DNA of 45,683 nucleotides from Planctomycetota bacterium (GTDB lineage: Bacteria > Planctomycetota > UBA1135 > GCA-002686595), in contig JASLMK010000032.1 in assembly GCA_030746555.1 (NCBI GenBank), positions 1-45,683 on the forward strand, in the 5' to 3' direction. Made by a program: the position numbers and the translations under genes. Below the pieces are notes generated by a model, which did no database searches, had not been told where the DNA came from, and saw only the letters and a program-made list of their open reading frames with translations. This document shows positions 6,382 through 15,400 of the stretch, piece after piece; the first letter of the stretch is position 1, and each line of letters opens with the position of its first letter.

Positions 6382-8051
6382 GCACACCCTCGGCGCCCCG
6401 AGTGCGCGATGAGCCCTCTCCAGGCCTCCAAGGCGGCTCCCGTCCCTTCCGGACTGCGATCCTGCTCGTCGTCTTGATCTGCAGCCTCCTGGGGATCGGC
6501 CTGACCGCCGCCAACTCCTGGCACTACGCCCGCTTGCGCAGGATCGAGGAGAGCGGGCAGTCCAGCGTGCGGGCCGTGGAACGGTGCCAGGCTCGGGTCT
6601 CGCGCTCCACGGGCGTGGTCCTCAATGCCCTCGACATCTTCCTGCTCCCCGACACCGCCGGGATCACGAGCTACCACCTCGACGCGCTGCTCTCCAGCCA
6701 GGCTCTCTTGAGGCGCGAGCTGAGGGAGTCCATCGCGGCGGGCGCGCTGGTGGCGGCGATGGAGGAGACTGCGCCGGCCGCGCAGGAGCTGGTCGAGCGG
6801 GCAGGCGACCATCTGGCCCTGCTCGAGCGCGTCGACTCCCTCCTGGTCGCGATCTCGGACATGGAACGGCGCGCCAGCGAGCGCGGTAGCGAGGCCATCG
6901 ACCCTGAGCGGGCGCGCGCTCTCGCCGACGAGCTCGTGGAGGCGATGGAGGAGAGCGAGCTCGCCGCAACCGACCTCTCCAGGGGATTGGCGACGCTCAT
7001 GGAGCGCCGGAAGTCCCGACAGGTCACCCTGACGATCCTCACCTTCGCGCTCTACGCGGTCCTCGTGCTCTACCTCCTCGTCTGGTGCGCCCGTTCGATC
7101 GCCGGTCCGGTGGAGCGCCTGGAGGATGCGGTCGCGCACGCGTCCGAGGGCGAGCAGGCCGACTTCGCCTTCACGAGCTTCCGGGAGATCGATTCCTTGC
7201 GGGACGCGCTGCTGGGCCTCATCGCCATCCGGGATGCACGCGAACACGATCTCGAGGAGCGCATCCGTTCGAAGGTCGAGGAGCTGCGGCACCGGGAGCA
7301 GGAGGTCCAACACCTGCAGCGGATCGAGCAGCTAGGCCAGCTCGCCGGCTCCATCGCCCACGACTTCCGCAATCTCCTCACCGTCATCGTGGGCTACGCG
7401 GAGTTGATCGAGCTTCGCCCCGCGAATGCCGAGACCCTAGAGCACAACGTCGCGGAGGTGCTCGCCGCGTCCAAGCGGGCAACCGAGCTCACCGACAAGC
7501 TACTCGCGTTCAGCCGGCACGAGCCGGAGGTGAGGCCGGGGCCCCTCGTCGTCCAGGAGTGGTTCGACGAGTGCGTAGTGCTGCTCTCGCCCTTCGCAGG
7601 CGTGGAGGGCGAGGTCCTGCGGCTTGAGTGCGAGCCGGGGCTGCCCGATCTCATGCTGCCGCGCATCTCCCTGGACCAGATCGTGCTCAATCTCGTCAGC
7701 AACGCCCGCGACTCGCTGCCTCCCGAGGAGGGATACGTGCGCGTGAGCGTGGCGGCTCACGACGAAGTGCGGCACGGCCCACTCACGGCCACGCTCGCGG
7801 CGGCGGAGTCGGTGATGGTCCTGGAGGTCAGCGACAACGGCTCGGGGATTCCCGAGGAGGTGCGGCCGCACATCTTCGAGCCCTACTTCACGACCAAGGA
7901 GCGCGGGCGCGGGACCGGGTTCGGCCTCGCCATCGTGCGCGAAATCATCGAGCGCGCCGGCGGCGAGATCGCCTTGCGGGAGCCTCCCGGCGGTGAGACC
8001 ACCTTCCGGGTCTTCCTACCTGGCTGCCGGCCCGCGGCGAGCGAGAGCTGA
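6378..8051 (+). CDS. Membrane-bound sensor histidine kinase (HAMP, HisKA, HATPase)
   Basis: A 557-residue kinase. A cytoplasmic N-terminus leads to TM1 (about 20-42), an extracytoplasmic helical sensor of roughly 170 residues, and TM2 (about 215-238), with a HAMP linker (RSIAGPVERLEDAV) and a coiled coil following. HisKA has His328 in SIAHDFRNLL, with the normal Asp after the His. The HATPase domain has N-box LVSNARDSL, G1 DNGSGIP, F-box EPYFTTK and G2 GFGLAI. GTG 6378 is chosen because it overlaps the upstream TGA (GTGA). No receiver is fused, so it needs a separate partner; the FixJ-like or EAL response regulators nearby are candidates. The coupled exported protein upstream could be its periplasmic sensor partner, which is inference from gene order. 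Confidence 0.9.
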   Translation: MSTPSAPRVRDEPSPGLQGGSRPFRTAILLVVLICSLLGIGLTAANSWHYARLRRIEESGQSSVRAVERCQARVSRSTGVVLNALDIFLLPDTAGITSYHLDALLSSQALLRRELRESIAAGALVAAMEETAPAAQELVERAGDHLALLERVDSLLVAISDMERRASERGSEAIDPERARALADELVEAMEESELAATDLSRGLATLMERRKSRQVTLTILTFALYAVLVLYLLVWCARSIAGPVERLEDAVAHASEGEQADFAFTSFREIDSLRDALLGLIAIRDAREHDLEERIRSKVEELRHREQEVQHLQRIEQLGQLAGSIAHDFRNLLTVIVGYAELIELRPANAETLEHNVAEVLAASKRATELTDKLLAFSRHEPEVRPGPLVVQEWFDECVVLLSPFAGVEGEVLRLECEPGLPDLMLPRISLDQIVLNLVSNARDSLPPEEGYVRVSVAAHDEVRHGPLTATLAAAESVMVLEVSDNGSGIPEEVRPHIFEPYFTTKERGRGTGFGLAIVREIIERAGGEIALREPPGGETTFRVFLPGCRPAASES

Positions 8052-8102
8052 GTCGCACCCGGCCTACGCCGCCCGGCCGCCCCGCGGGGAGAGCCGTGTT
8101 CC

Positions 8103-8117
8103 GTTGGAACTTCCAAC
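8103..8117. promoter_or_regulatory. 15-bp perfect palindrome GTTGGAACTTCCAAC, putative operator
   Basis: A perfect 7+1+7 palindrome about 50 bases after the membrane-kinase stop and 296 bases before the GAF-kinase gene. It is the closest match to the sites at 895-909 and 3519-3533. Confidence 0.55.
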
Positions 8118-8164
8118 CCAGGAGTGCCTGAGGCCAAGTGGTAGCTCCCTTGGGAAGAGGGAGA

Positions 8165-8416
8165 ATGAGGCCTATGGAGGAGGTAACCCCCGACCCGACG
8201 GGAGCGTGCTCCCACGGGGGCGTCCCTGGAGTCGGGCGCGGCGGAGGCCCCCGCGTGGCGGATGGGGGGGACGCTGTCGACGATGATCCACACACTGACC
8301 AAGCCAGTCCGGGCCTCGCGCTGCTGCTGCGTGTTCGGGGCGTCGGGGCGCCTCGCCGGCCATGCTTCTGCGAACCTGTTCCGGCGACCAGCCAAGGAAG
8401 ACGCATGAACCGATGA
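8165..8416 (+). CDS. Possible small upstream ORF coupled to the GAF-kinase gene
   Basis: An 83-codon frame beginning MRPMEEVTPDPTG, preceded by a purine-rich AAGAGGGAGA. Its TGA overlaps the ATG of the next gene (ATGA at 8413-8416). The product is Gly/Pro-rich without a recognisable domain, and the third codon positions look less GC-biased than in neighbouring genes, which argues against a conserved protein. It may be a translated leader or chance. The rest of this 361-base gap holds the palindrome (8103-8117) and the hairpin (8187-8220). Confidence 0.25.
   Translation: MRPMEEVTPDPTGACSHGGVPGVGRGGGPRVADGGDAVDDDPHTDQASPGLALLLRVRGVGAPRRPCFCEPVPATSQGRRMNR
8187..8220 (+). promoter_or_regulatory. 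Nested GC hairpin directly after a strong Shine-Dalgarno-like sequence
   Basis: CCCCCG (8187-8192) pairs with CGGGGG (8215-8220) and, inside it, GGGAGC (8200-8205) pairs with GCTCCC (8208-8213). The preceding bases GGAGGAGGTAA (8176-8186) are an excellent ribosome-binding sequence with no start codon at the normal distance. This fits a structured mRNA leader, but no known riboswitch class is recognisable. Confidence 0.4.
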
Positions 8417-10008
8417 GCAAGCTCTCCAAGCACCTCTCGGAGGGCCGCCGGCTCGCGGCCCTGCGACAAACAGGGCTGCTCGACACGGGCGATGAGCCCC
8501 TCTTCAACGAGCAGGTGCGCCTGCTCGCCGCCATGTTCCAGCGCCCGATCGCGGCGCTCTCTCTGGTCGATCGCGACCTCGTCCACCTCAAGGCGCGTAA
8601 CGGGGTCGACTTCCTGCAGATCGAACGCGCCGGGTCGTTCTGCGGGCGGGTAGTCGATGGACGCGAGACCCTGGTCGTCTCCGACGCCCGTTTGGACTCG
8701 CGCTTCAACGACACGGACCTGGTTCGTGACGGTGGGATCCGGTTCTACGTCGGAGCGCCGGTCGAGGTCTTCCCCGGTTGCTGCATCGGCGCCCTGTGCG
8801 TCCTCGGCTTGGAGCCCGGTGAACCCACGCCGTTGATGCTGGACACGCTCGGGGCCATGGCGGCTCAGCTCGGGCACCTCGTAGCCCTGCGCCGGGAGCT
8901 GATGCTCAAGGACCGCATCCAGACCGAGAACCTGCTGGCCGCGGGGACCCTGCACGAGATCAAGAACTCCCTCACGCCGGCGATCAACTACCTCGAGTTG
9001 CTCCTCGACCAGGAGACGCCCCGAAGTCAGGGGCAGGGTCGACAGGAGTGGCTCCGCCGCGCTTCGGCGGCCCTGCACGACGCGGTTGACCTCCTGCGCA
9101 GCGTGCGCTTCGATCACTCCGACCCCGAACGCGACGCGGCAAGGGAGGGCGGCACCTTCGGCGAGGTGGTCGCCGGGATCCTGCGCCAAGCGTCGCCGGT
9201 TGCCGTGGCGTCGGGCGTGACCTTCCGCCGCACGAGCCGGGAGGGAGATCGGGTGGAGACGGTCGCCGACGGCCTCGAGCTGCGTCAGATCGTCTCGAAT
9301 CTCGTGCTGAACGCGCTCGACGCGATGACGCACGGCGGCTTGCTGGACGTGTCGACCAGCTTGGACGAGGGCACGGTGGTCCTCGAGGTGTCCGACGAGG
9401 GAGCGGGCATGAGCGCCGAGGAGCTCAGCCGTTGCTTCGAGCCCCTGTTCAGCACCAAGCGGGAGAGCGGAGGAGCCTACGGAGGCTGCGGGATCGGCCT
9501 GACCGTCGTGCGGCAAATCGTGCGCGTGCTCGGCGGGAGCATCGCCGTTGACTCCGTGGAAGGTTGCGGGACGACCTTCCGCGTCGAGCTGCCCCGCTCC
9601 GATCGCGAGCGCCGAGCCTCCGACGAGTCCTCGGAGGAACCGCGCGTCGATCCCCTCCGTGTTCTCGTCGTGGACGACGAGCCGATGGTCCTGCGCAGCG
9701 TCGGCGAGGTCCTGGAGTCCATGGGCCACGAGCCAACGCCCTTCGAGGATCCACGGGCTGCGCTGCGCCGGTTCCAGCGCGTCCCGGACGACTTCGACGT
9801 CGCGCTGGTCGACCTGGGGATGATGCCCCTGGACGGTCTGCAGTTGGCGCGGCGCTTGCGGGCCGTCCGCAACGCTCTTCCCGTCATCATCGCCTCGGGC
9901 AATCCGCTCAGCGGGTGCGACCTGCCCGAGGGGGTCGTCTGCATCGAGAAGCCCTACCGCATGCGGCAGCTGCGAGAGGCCCTCGAGCGGGCCCACGCCC
10001 GAGCGTAG
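8413..10008 (+). CDS. Hybrid histidine kinase: GAF sensor, kinase and C-terminal receiver
   Basis: A 531-residue soluble hybrid kinase. The GAF domain (about 15-160) has the usual opening RLAALRQTGLLDT and a FCGRVV segment. HisKA has His181 in TLHEIKNSL; the HATPase domain has N-box LVLNALDAM, G1 DEGAGM, F-box EPLFSTK and G2 GCGIGL. A receiver (about 415-530) follows, with VLVVDDE, phospho-acceptor D467 in LVDLGMM, IASG and the EKPY lysine. ATG 8413 fits the family N-terminus; an in-frame ATG at 8362 would add 17 unlikely residues. AAGGAAG lies upstream, though somewhat far from the start. The receiver may pass phosphate onward or act as a sink. No DNA-binding or output domain is present. The upstream palindrome suggests shared regulation with the sigma factor and PAS kinase. 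Confidence 0.9.
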   Translation: MSKLSKHLSEGRRLAALRQTGLLDTGDEPLFNEQVRLLAAMFQRPIAALSLVDRDLVHLKARNGVDFLQIERAGSFCGRVVDGRETLVVSDARLDSRFNDTDLVRDGGIRFYVGAPVEVFPGCCIGALCVLGLEPGEPTPLMLDTLGAMAAQLGHLVALRRELMLKDRIQTENLLAAGTLHEIKNSLTPAINYLELLLDQETPRSQGQGRQEWLRRASAALHDAVDLLRSVRFDHSDPERDAAREGGTFGEVVAGILRQASPVAVASGVTFRRTSREGDRVETVADGLELRQIVSNLVLNALDAMTHGGLLDVSTSLDEGTVVLEVSDEGAGMSAEELSRCFEPLFSTKRESGGAYGGCGIGLTVVRQIVRVLGGSIAVDSVEGCGTTFRVELPRSDRERRASDESSEEPRVDPLRVLVVDDEPMVLRSVGEVLESMGHEPTPFEDPRAALRRFQRVPDDFDVALVDLGMMPLDGLQLARRLRAVRNALPVIIASGNPLSGCDLPEGVVCIEKPYRMRQLREALERAHARA

Positions 10009-10015
10009 GTCCGCA

Positions 10016-12208
10016 TCAACGCACGTGCGCGAGGAGCGCGGTCAGGGCGGGAGCGCTCGCGGCGAGGCGCTCGGTCGTAGTCGGGTCGAGAGCCCAGGCA
10101 CCTCGTAGCTCGACGACGGCGGCGGTCTCGTCGCCCAGGCGCTGCAGGGTCAATGCCAACAGGACGCGCGCCTGCACGTCCTCGGCGTCGAGGTCCCGTG
10201 CGCGCTCCAGGCAGGGGCGAGCCTGCTGCGGTGCGTTCGAGGCGACGTGCAGGGCGCCCAGCTCATACCAGCCGCGGGCGAAGCCGGGATCGGCCTCCAC
10301 GGCCTTGCGCCCGGCCGAGATCGCGGCCGGGAGGTCACGTCGCCCGACCTCGACGCGGCAGATGCCCGACCAGGCCGGGGCGTGGCGTTCATCGAGTTCC
10401 AGTGCCGTGCGGTAGGCGGCCAGTGCCGCTTCGGGATCACCGGGCAGATGGACGAACTCGGCCTCTCGCACCCAGGGCCTGGGGTCGCGTGGATCGAAGG
10501 TCTTGGCTCGTTCCAGCGAGTCTCGCCAGTCGCCGACGCCGAGCTCGCGTTCGAGGTCGGCGACGACCATGAAGTTGTCCGAGCGGCGCCCGGCGAGGGC
10601 GATGGAGCCGCGGTGGATCCCCAGGGCCTCGGCCTGCTCGCCCAGTTCGATCAGGATCGAGGCCAGGGCATCGCGCATGGGCACCGCCGAGGGGTTGTCG
10701 GCCACGGCCTTGCGGTAGAGCTCCGCGGCCTGGGCGAGCCGGCCCGCCAGGCGCAGGCCCTCGGCTTGCTGCGCGCGCGAGATCTCGCGCACACGGTCCT
10801 TGGGGTCGGGGCGGCCGGATTCGTCGGGTGTCTCGTCTGCACCGAGGGTGTAGCCCAGATCCGCCAGGGCGGCGCGCACCTCGGCGTCGTCGCCTCCACC
10901 GGTGAGCGGGCGGGCGTCGGCCTCGTGGTCGGGGAGCAGGGCATCGAGATGCTCGTCGAGGCGCTGTGCCTGCGCGCCGTGCTCGCCGCTCACGTCCATC
11001 AGCTCCCCGGGATCGGCTCGGAGGTCGTAGAGTTCGGGGCGCGGGGCGTGGATCCGGCGCCAGGACTCGTCCCGCAGCGCGGTGAGGCGCGCCCAGCCGT
11101 AGCTGTAGTAGGGGAACATCGACTCGGAGTACGCCGGCCGGGCGCCGAGCTCGCCGGCGTCGAGGCGGACCAAGGGAGCCAGGGAGCGCCCGTCGACCTC
11201 GGTGGGCGCCTCGAGCCCGAGCAGCTCCAGAACCGTCGGCGTGACGTCCGCGGAGGCGACGACCTGGGCGATGCGTCGTCCTCTTGCGATGGAGGAGTGT
11301 GCCAGGATGAGCGGCACGCGCGTCGTGGCGTCGTAGACGAAAGTCCCGTGGGTGCGCTCGCCGTGCTCCCCCAGGGACTCCCCGTGATCGGAGGTCACGG
11401 CGACGAGCGTGCCGTCGAGGCCGTCTCGCTCGCCGAGCCACTCCAGGAACCGTCCCAGCTCGGCGTCGACGAAGGCCAGCTCGCCGTCGTATGGCGAGGC
11501 CGCAAAGCGCGTGGCCCAGGGCTCGGGCGCCGCGTAGTCGGAGTGCGGATCGAAGAGATGGACCCACAGGAACCAGGGCTCGTCGCCGCGCTCTTCGAGC
11601 CAGCCGCGCGCCCTCCGCAGGGTGTCGTCCGCCCTCGTCTCCCTGAACCCGCTGGAGTCGCCTCCCGCTCCCGCCGCCAGGTCGTCGTTGTAGCGGTCGA
11701 AGCCCTGGTCGAGGCCGAAGCGCGAGTCGAGCACGAAGGCCGACACGACCGCTCCGGTGGCGAAGCCGGCAGCGGAGAGCCGTTCGGCGAGGGTGGCTAC
11801 CTCGGGGGGCAGGTAGTGTGTTCCGTTGCTGCGCGCGCCATGGGAGAAGGGCTCCAGGCCGGTCAGGATCGTCGCGTGGGAGGGCAGGGTGATCGGCGCC
11901 GGAGTGATGCAGTGCTCGAAGAGGGCTCCGCGCGCGGCCAGGGCGTCGAGGGTCGGCGTGTGCGCCCGCTCGTACCCGTAGCAGCCGATGCGGTCGGCGC
12001 GCGTGGTGTCCAGGGTCACGAGCAACAGGTTGCGCGGTGCCTCCCGGCCCCGTTGGGGTGCCGGCTCCGCCGAGCCCGGCGAGCGCAGCCAGCCCGCGGC
12101 CAGGGCGAGGCCGGCGGCCGCGGCGAGGGCGGCGACCGACACGAGCAGGCCCGCGCGGGCGCTCCCGAAGGTCGCCCCCTCCCGAGCCCGTCGCCCGGCC
12201 GGGGTCAC
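10016..12208 (-). CDS. Sulfatase-like hydrolase with C-terminal TPR repeats, no CxPxR site
   Basis: A 730-residue protein of the alkaline-phosphatase/sulfatase superfamily. A hydrophobic N-terminal segment (about 20-42) anchors or exports it. The catalytic domain (about 60-440) has the metal-binding LLVTLDTTRADRIGCYG, the LPSHATILTG block and TSDHGESLGEHG. At the position where true sulfatases have the formylglycine precursor Cys/Ser in C/S-x-P-x-R, this protein has Thr in TLPSH. It is therefore probably a phospho-ester/alkaline-phosphatase-like hydrolase or a sulfatase of unusual mechanism. The C-terminal about 240 residues form TPR-like repeats (ELYRKAVADNPS, ALAAYRTALELDE, PCLERARDLDAE). 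GTG 12208 is chosen because it overlaps the upstream stop (GTGA); GTG 12229 is an alternative. It is the last gene of a three-gene coupled operon. Confidence 0.88.
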   Translation of the reverse strand: MTPAGRRAREGATFGSARAGLLVSVAALAAAAGLALAAGWLRSPGSAEPAPQRGREAPRNLLLVTLDTTRADRIGCYGYERAHTPTLDALAARGALFEHCITPAPITLPSHATILTGLEPFSHGARSNGTHYLPPEVATLAERLSAAGFATGAVVSAFVLDSRFGLDQGFDRYNDDLAAGAGGDSSGFRETRADDTLRRARGWLEERGDEPWFLWVHLFDPHSDYAAPEPWATRFAASPYDGELAFVDAELGRFLEWLGERDGLDGTLVAVTSDHGESLGEHGERTHGTFVYDATTRVPLILAHSSIARGRRIAQVVASADVTPTVLELLGLEAPTEVDGRSLAPLVRLDAGELGARPAYSESMFPYYSYGWARLTALRDESWRRIHAPRPELYDLRADPGELMDVSGEHGAQAQRLDEHLDALLPDHEADARPLTGGGDDAEVRAALADLGYTLGADETPDESGRPDPKDRVREISRAQQAEGLRLAGRLAQAAELYRKAVADNPSAVPMRDALASILIELGEQAEALGIHRGSIALAGRRSDNFMVVADLERELGVGDWRDSLERAKTFDPRDPRPWVREAEFVHLPGDPEAALAAYRTALELDERHAPAWSGICRVEVGRRDLPAAISAGRKAVEADPGFARGWYELGALHVASNAPQQARPCLERARDLDAEDVQARVLLALTLQRLGDETAAVVELRGAWALDPTTTERLAASAPALTALLAHVR

Positions 12209-12405
12209 CGGCCCCTCTCCGTAGGGCACGAGCGCAGGCCTTTGCGGACCAGCGCCGCGGCGAGGAGGAACAGCACCGAGTATCCGATTCGCCAGGCGAG
12301 GGCTCCCGAGAGTGGTTCGAAGGTCGCCAGGAACCCAACGACCGAACCCAACGCCACCAGGCCTCCCGCGCTGACCGCGAGCGAGCGGGAGAGGACGGAG
12401 GTCAA
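12205..12405 (-). CDS. Small two-TM membrane protein, coupled within the operon
   Basis: A 66-residue protein with two predicted membrane helices (about 8-29 and 38-56; GGLVALGSVVGFLATF and GYSVLFLLAAALV) and a basic C-terminus. I do not recognise a family. The evidence that it is a gene is positional: its TTG start overlaps the TGA of the giant cytochrome gene (TTGA), and its own TGA overlaps the GTG of the sulfatase-like gene (GTGA), so all three are translationally coupled. The hydrophobic pattern is coherent in this frame only from this TTG onward; the frame upstream reads as Arg-rich antisense-like sequence. It may be a membrane partner for either neighbour. Confidence 0.6.
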   Translation of the reverse strand: MTSVLSRSLAVSAGGLVALGSVVGFLATFEPLSGALAWRIGYSVLFLLAAALVRKGLRSCPTERGR

Positions 12406-15400
12406 CGGCCGTCCTCGGTTCCCTCGGAGCGCAGGTAGGCCAGTAGGTCGAGGAGCTCGTCGGCGTCGAGGGTCACGAGCAGACCGGTCGGCATGGGCGA
12501 GAGCGGCGTGATGCGCCGCTCCTCGATCTCCTCGACGTCGACGAGGGTGACGCGCTCTGGCTCCTGCAGGTTCTCCAGCACACTGAGCTCGAGCTCGTCC
12601 TCGCTGAGGACGCGACCGATGACGCTCGTCCCGTCCCACAGCCGGATGTAGTGGGCCTCGTAGCCTTCGAGGATCTCGAGCGAGGGCTCGATGATGTGGC
12701 GTAGGTGCTCAGCCGGGGTGTACTTCTCGGCGGACTCGGAGAGGTCGGGGCCGCCGCGCGTCCCCTCGCCGCCGAAGGAGTGGCACTTGATGCAGCCGGT
12801 CTCGGCGAACAGGTCTCGGCCTCGTTGCAGGGAGCGACCCTCCATCCAGTCACTCGCGACCAGCGGCACGAGCTCCTCGGTGGTCCAGTCCCGGACGAAC
12901 TCGCGCGTCGGGACGGCCGTCTCCTCGGCCTCACGGCGGGCCGCCGTGCGGCCGTCGGTCGCCTCATCCACAACGTGCATGACGCCGTTCATCACGGCCC
13001 AGTGCCCGGGGAAGGTGCAGACGAACGGATAGTCTCCTGGCGCGGAGGGGGCGACGAAGCTCAGGCGCTCCGAGTCGCCGGGATTGAGCAGACCCGTGTG
13101 CCACAAGACCTCGGCGCTCTCGGGGATGAAGGCCGCCTCGGTGTCGTCCTCCTCCCCGGTCTGCGCCTCCGCCGCGCGGCCGACGCGCTCCAGGGCGCCG
13201 GGGGCGGTGATGACCAGGTTGTGGGGCATCAGGTCGTTGTTCTGGAACAGGACCGCCACCGGTTCCCCCGCGCTCACCCAGAACTCGGTGACGTCGTAGA
13301 GCATGCGGTGTGGGAGTGTGCGAATCAGGACGATCGAACCGCCCAGGCCCGCGAGCTCGCCGCGGGCGGCGTCCGCCTGCGCGGGGGGCAGGGAGCCCGC
13401 GAGTTCCCGGCCCAGCTCGACCGCGGCCAACACCTCTGGGCGCGTCCGCTCACGGGGAGCCAGGCTCGAGGCGAAGGCGGCGATCGCGTCTACGGCGGAG
13501 CGCAGGCTCTCGGCGGAGGCGCGCTCGACGTCCACCTCTCCCAGCAGCTCGAGCGCCTCGCCGAGCAGAAGCCCCTCGCCGATCAGGCGTGAGGCGTCGG
13601 CGAGCTTGTGTTCATCGTGGCCCGGCACGAAAGCCATGGCGCGCACCGCCGCGGACCGGACCGCCCGTGAACCGTCGCTCCCCAGCGCCTCGTCGGGGAT
13701 CGGGCGCTTGGAGAACCCGGGACCCTGCCACGAGACCGAGAGGTGCTGGGCTCCGCCCTGATCGTAGAACGTGACCGTCAGCGGGTGGCGACCGGCTTCG
13801 AGATCGATCGATCCGCTGCGTTCGGCAGTCCCGTGGGCTCCGTCGTTGTTCACGACGCAGGTGCCGTCGACGTACAGGCGGGAACCGTCATCCGAGCGCG
13901 TGCTGAAGGTGTACCGTCCGCCGACGGGAACGCGCAGCGCTCCCTCGAAGCGCAGGCCGTAGGAGTCGCTGCGTTGGTTGATCGGCAGCTCGTGCGTGAA
14001 GTTCGGTGCTCGGAAGCGTTCGGTCGGCGTCAGACCCGCGAGCGTCTCGAGCCGCGCGTTGCTCGGCGCCGGTTCGAAGGCCGAGACCGCCAGACCTGGT
14101 TCGCCGCCGGCCCGCGAGCGTTGGTTCCGGGCGAGGTGCGCGGGCAGGGAGAACATCAACGGGCGGATCCTGGAGTAGAGCGGGGTCCGCAGGTCGGGGT
14201 CGTCGGCCATGCAGACGCCGCCGAGCATCGCGCGCAGGGCATCGGGGGATCCGGCGGCCTCCTCCCAGAGGTCCTCGAAGGAGCCGTCGAGAGCGGCGAG
14301 GGCGGCATAGGCCAGCTCTCGAGTCGTGTCGTGGTGCCCGCGGGCCGCGAGCTCGGCCAGCGGCGGACGCAGCTCGGTCGAGAGGGAGGACGAGAGCAGC
14401 CCGGCGAGGCCGTGGAGGACGTGGGCCGTGTGCATGCCTTCGGAGAGGTCGACGGCCTCGATGGCGGAGACGATCTCCTCGCCGATGCTCGAACCATGCT
14501 CCCGCGCGAGCTCGGCCGCGGCGTCCAGGCGCAGGCCCTCGTCGACCCCGTGGCGCGTCAGTAGCGCCTGCAAGACGGTCGGGACGCGGGGGAGCCGGAC
14601 GAGCTCCTCGGGACCGACGCGTTCCAACAGGTACTCGATCCCCGCGGGGTTGCCGACCGCTAGCGGCTTCCCCTCCGCCAGGGCCTCCCGCCAGTGGGCT
14701 TCGAGCGCCCGCATCGTCTCGCGCAGGGCGTAGTCGAGGAACTTGTCGCTCGGGCGGCGAAGGACCTCCAGCGCCACTTCCGCGGCCGCGCTCGACTGGA
14801 AGTCGCTGGCGGCCACGACGGCCTCCAGGCGTACCCTGGGGTGCTCGTCGTTTGCCTGGACGCGCAGGAGGTCGAGGGGCTCGCTGATCCTCCTGCGCAT
14901 GTAGCGCAGGACGCGCGTCGCCGCGGCCCGTGCGCGGGGATCCTCGGCGCCCAGGAGCCGCACGAGGAGCTCGCGGTCTGTGCGGTCGTGCTGCTGGTGG
15001 ATCCAGAGAGCTTCGAGCAGGTCGTGTTCGTGGCCGGGCGCGCTCGGGTCGAGGCTGGCGACCCACGTCCCGACCGCCTCGACGACCGCGTCGGAGTCGC
15101 GGCCGGAGAGCTCGATCCGCACGCGATAGCGCACCCGGTCCTCGGGGGAGCGCAGGAGCTCGAGCAGCTCGCCGATCCCCTGCCCGGCGATCGCCGGCGG
15201 CGTCGACAGCGCCCGCCCCTCGTGGGTCACCCGGTAGACGCGTCCGTGATCGGCGTCCCGGCTGGGGTCCCTGAGGTGGTGCTGGAGGTGCCCGATGATC
15301 GGGTTGTGCCAGTCGAGGAAGTAGATCGCGCCGTCGGGTCCCATCTCCACATCCGACGGCCGGAAGTTCGCATCGGAGCTGTGCACGATCGGGTCCACCT

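Noticed and set aside
8052..8412. c-di-GMP riboswitch in the long gap of the signalling island
   Set aside because: None of the conserved GEMM class I or class II sequence blocks is recognisable; only generic hairpins are present.
10016..12208. Calling the TPR protein a true sulfatase
   Set aside because: It lacks the C/S-x-P-x-R formylglycine site, so only superfamily membership is claimed.
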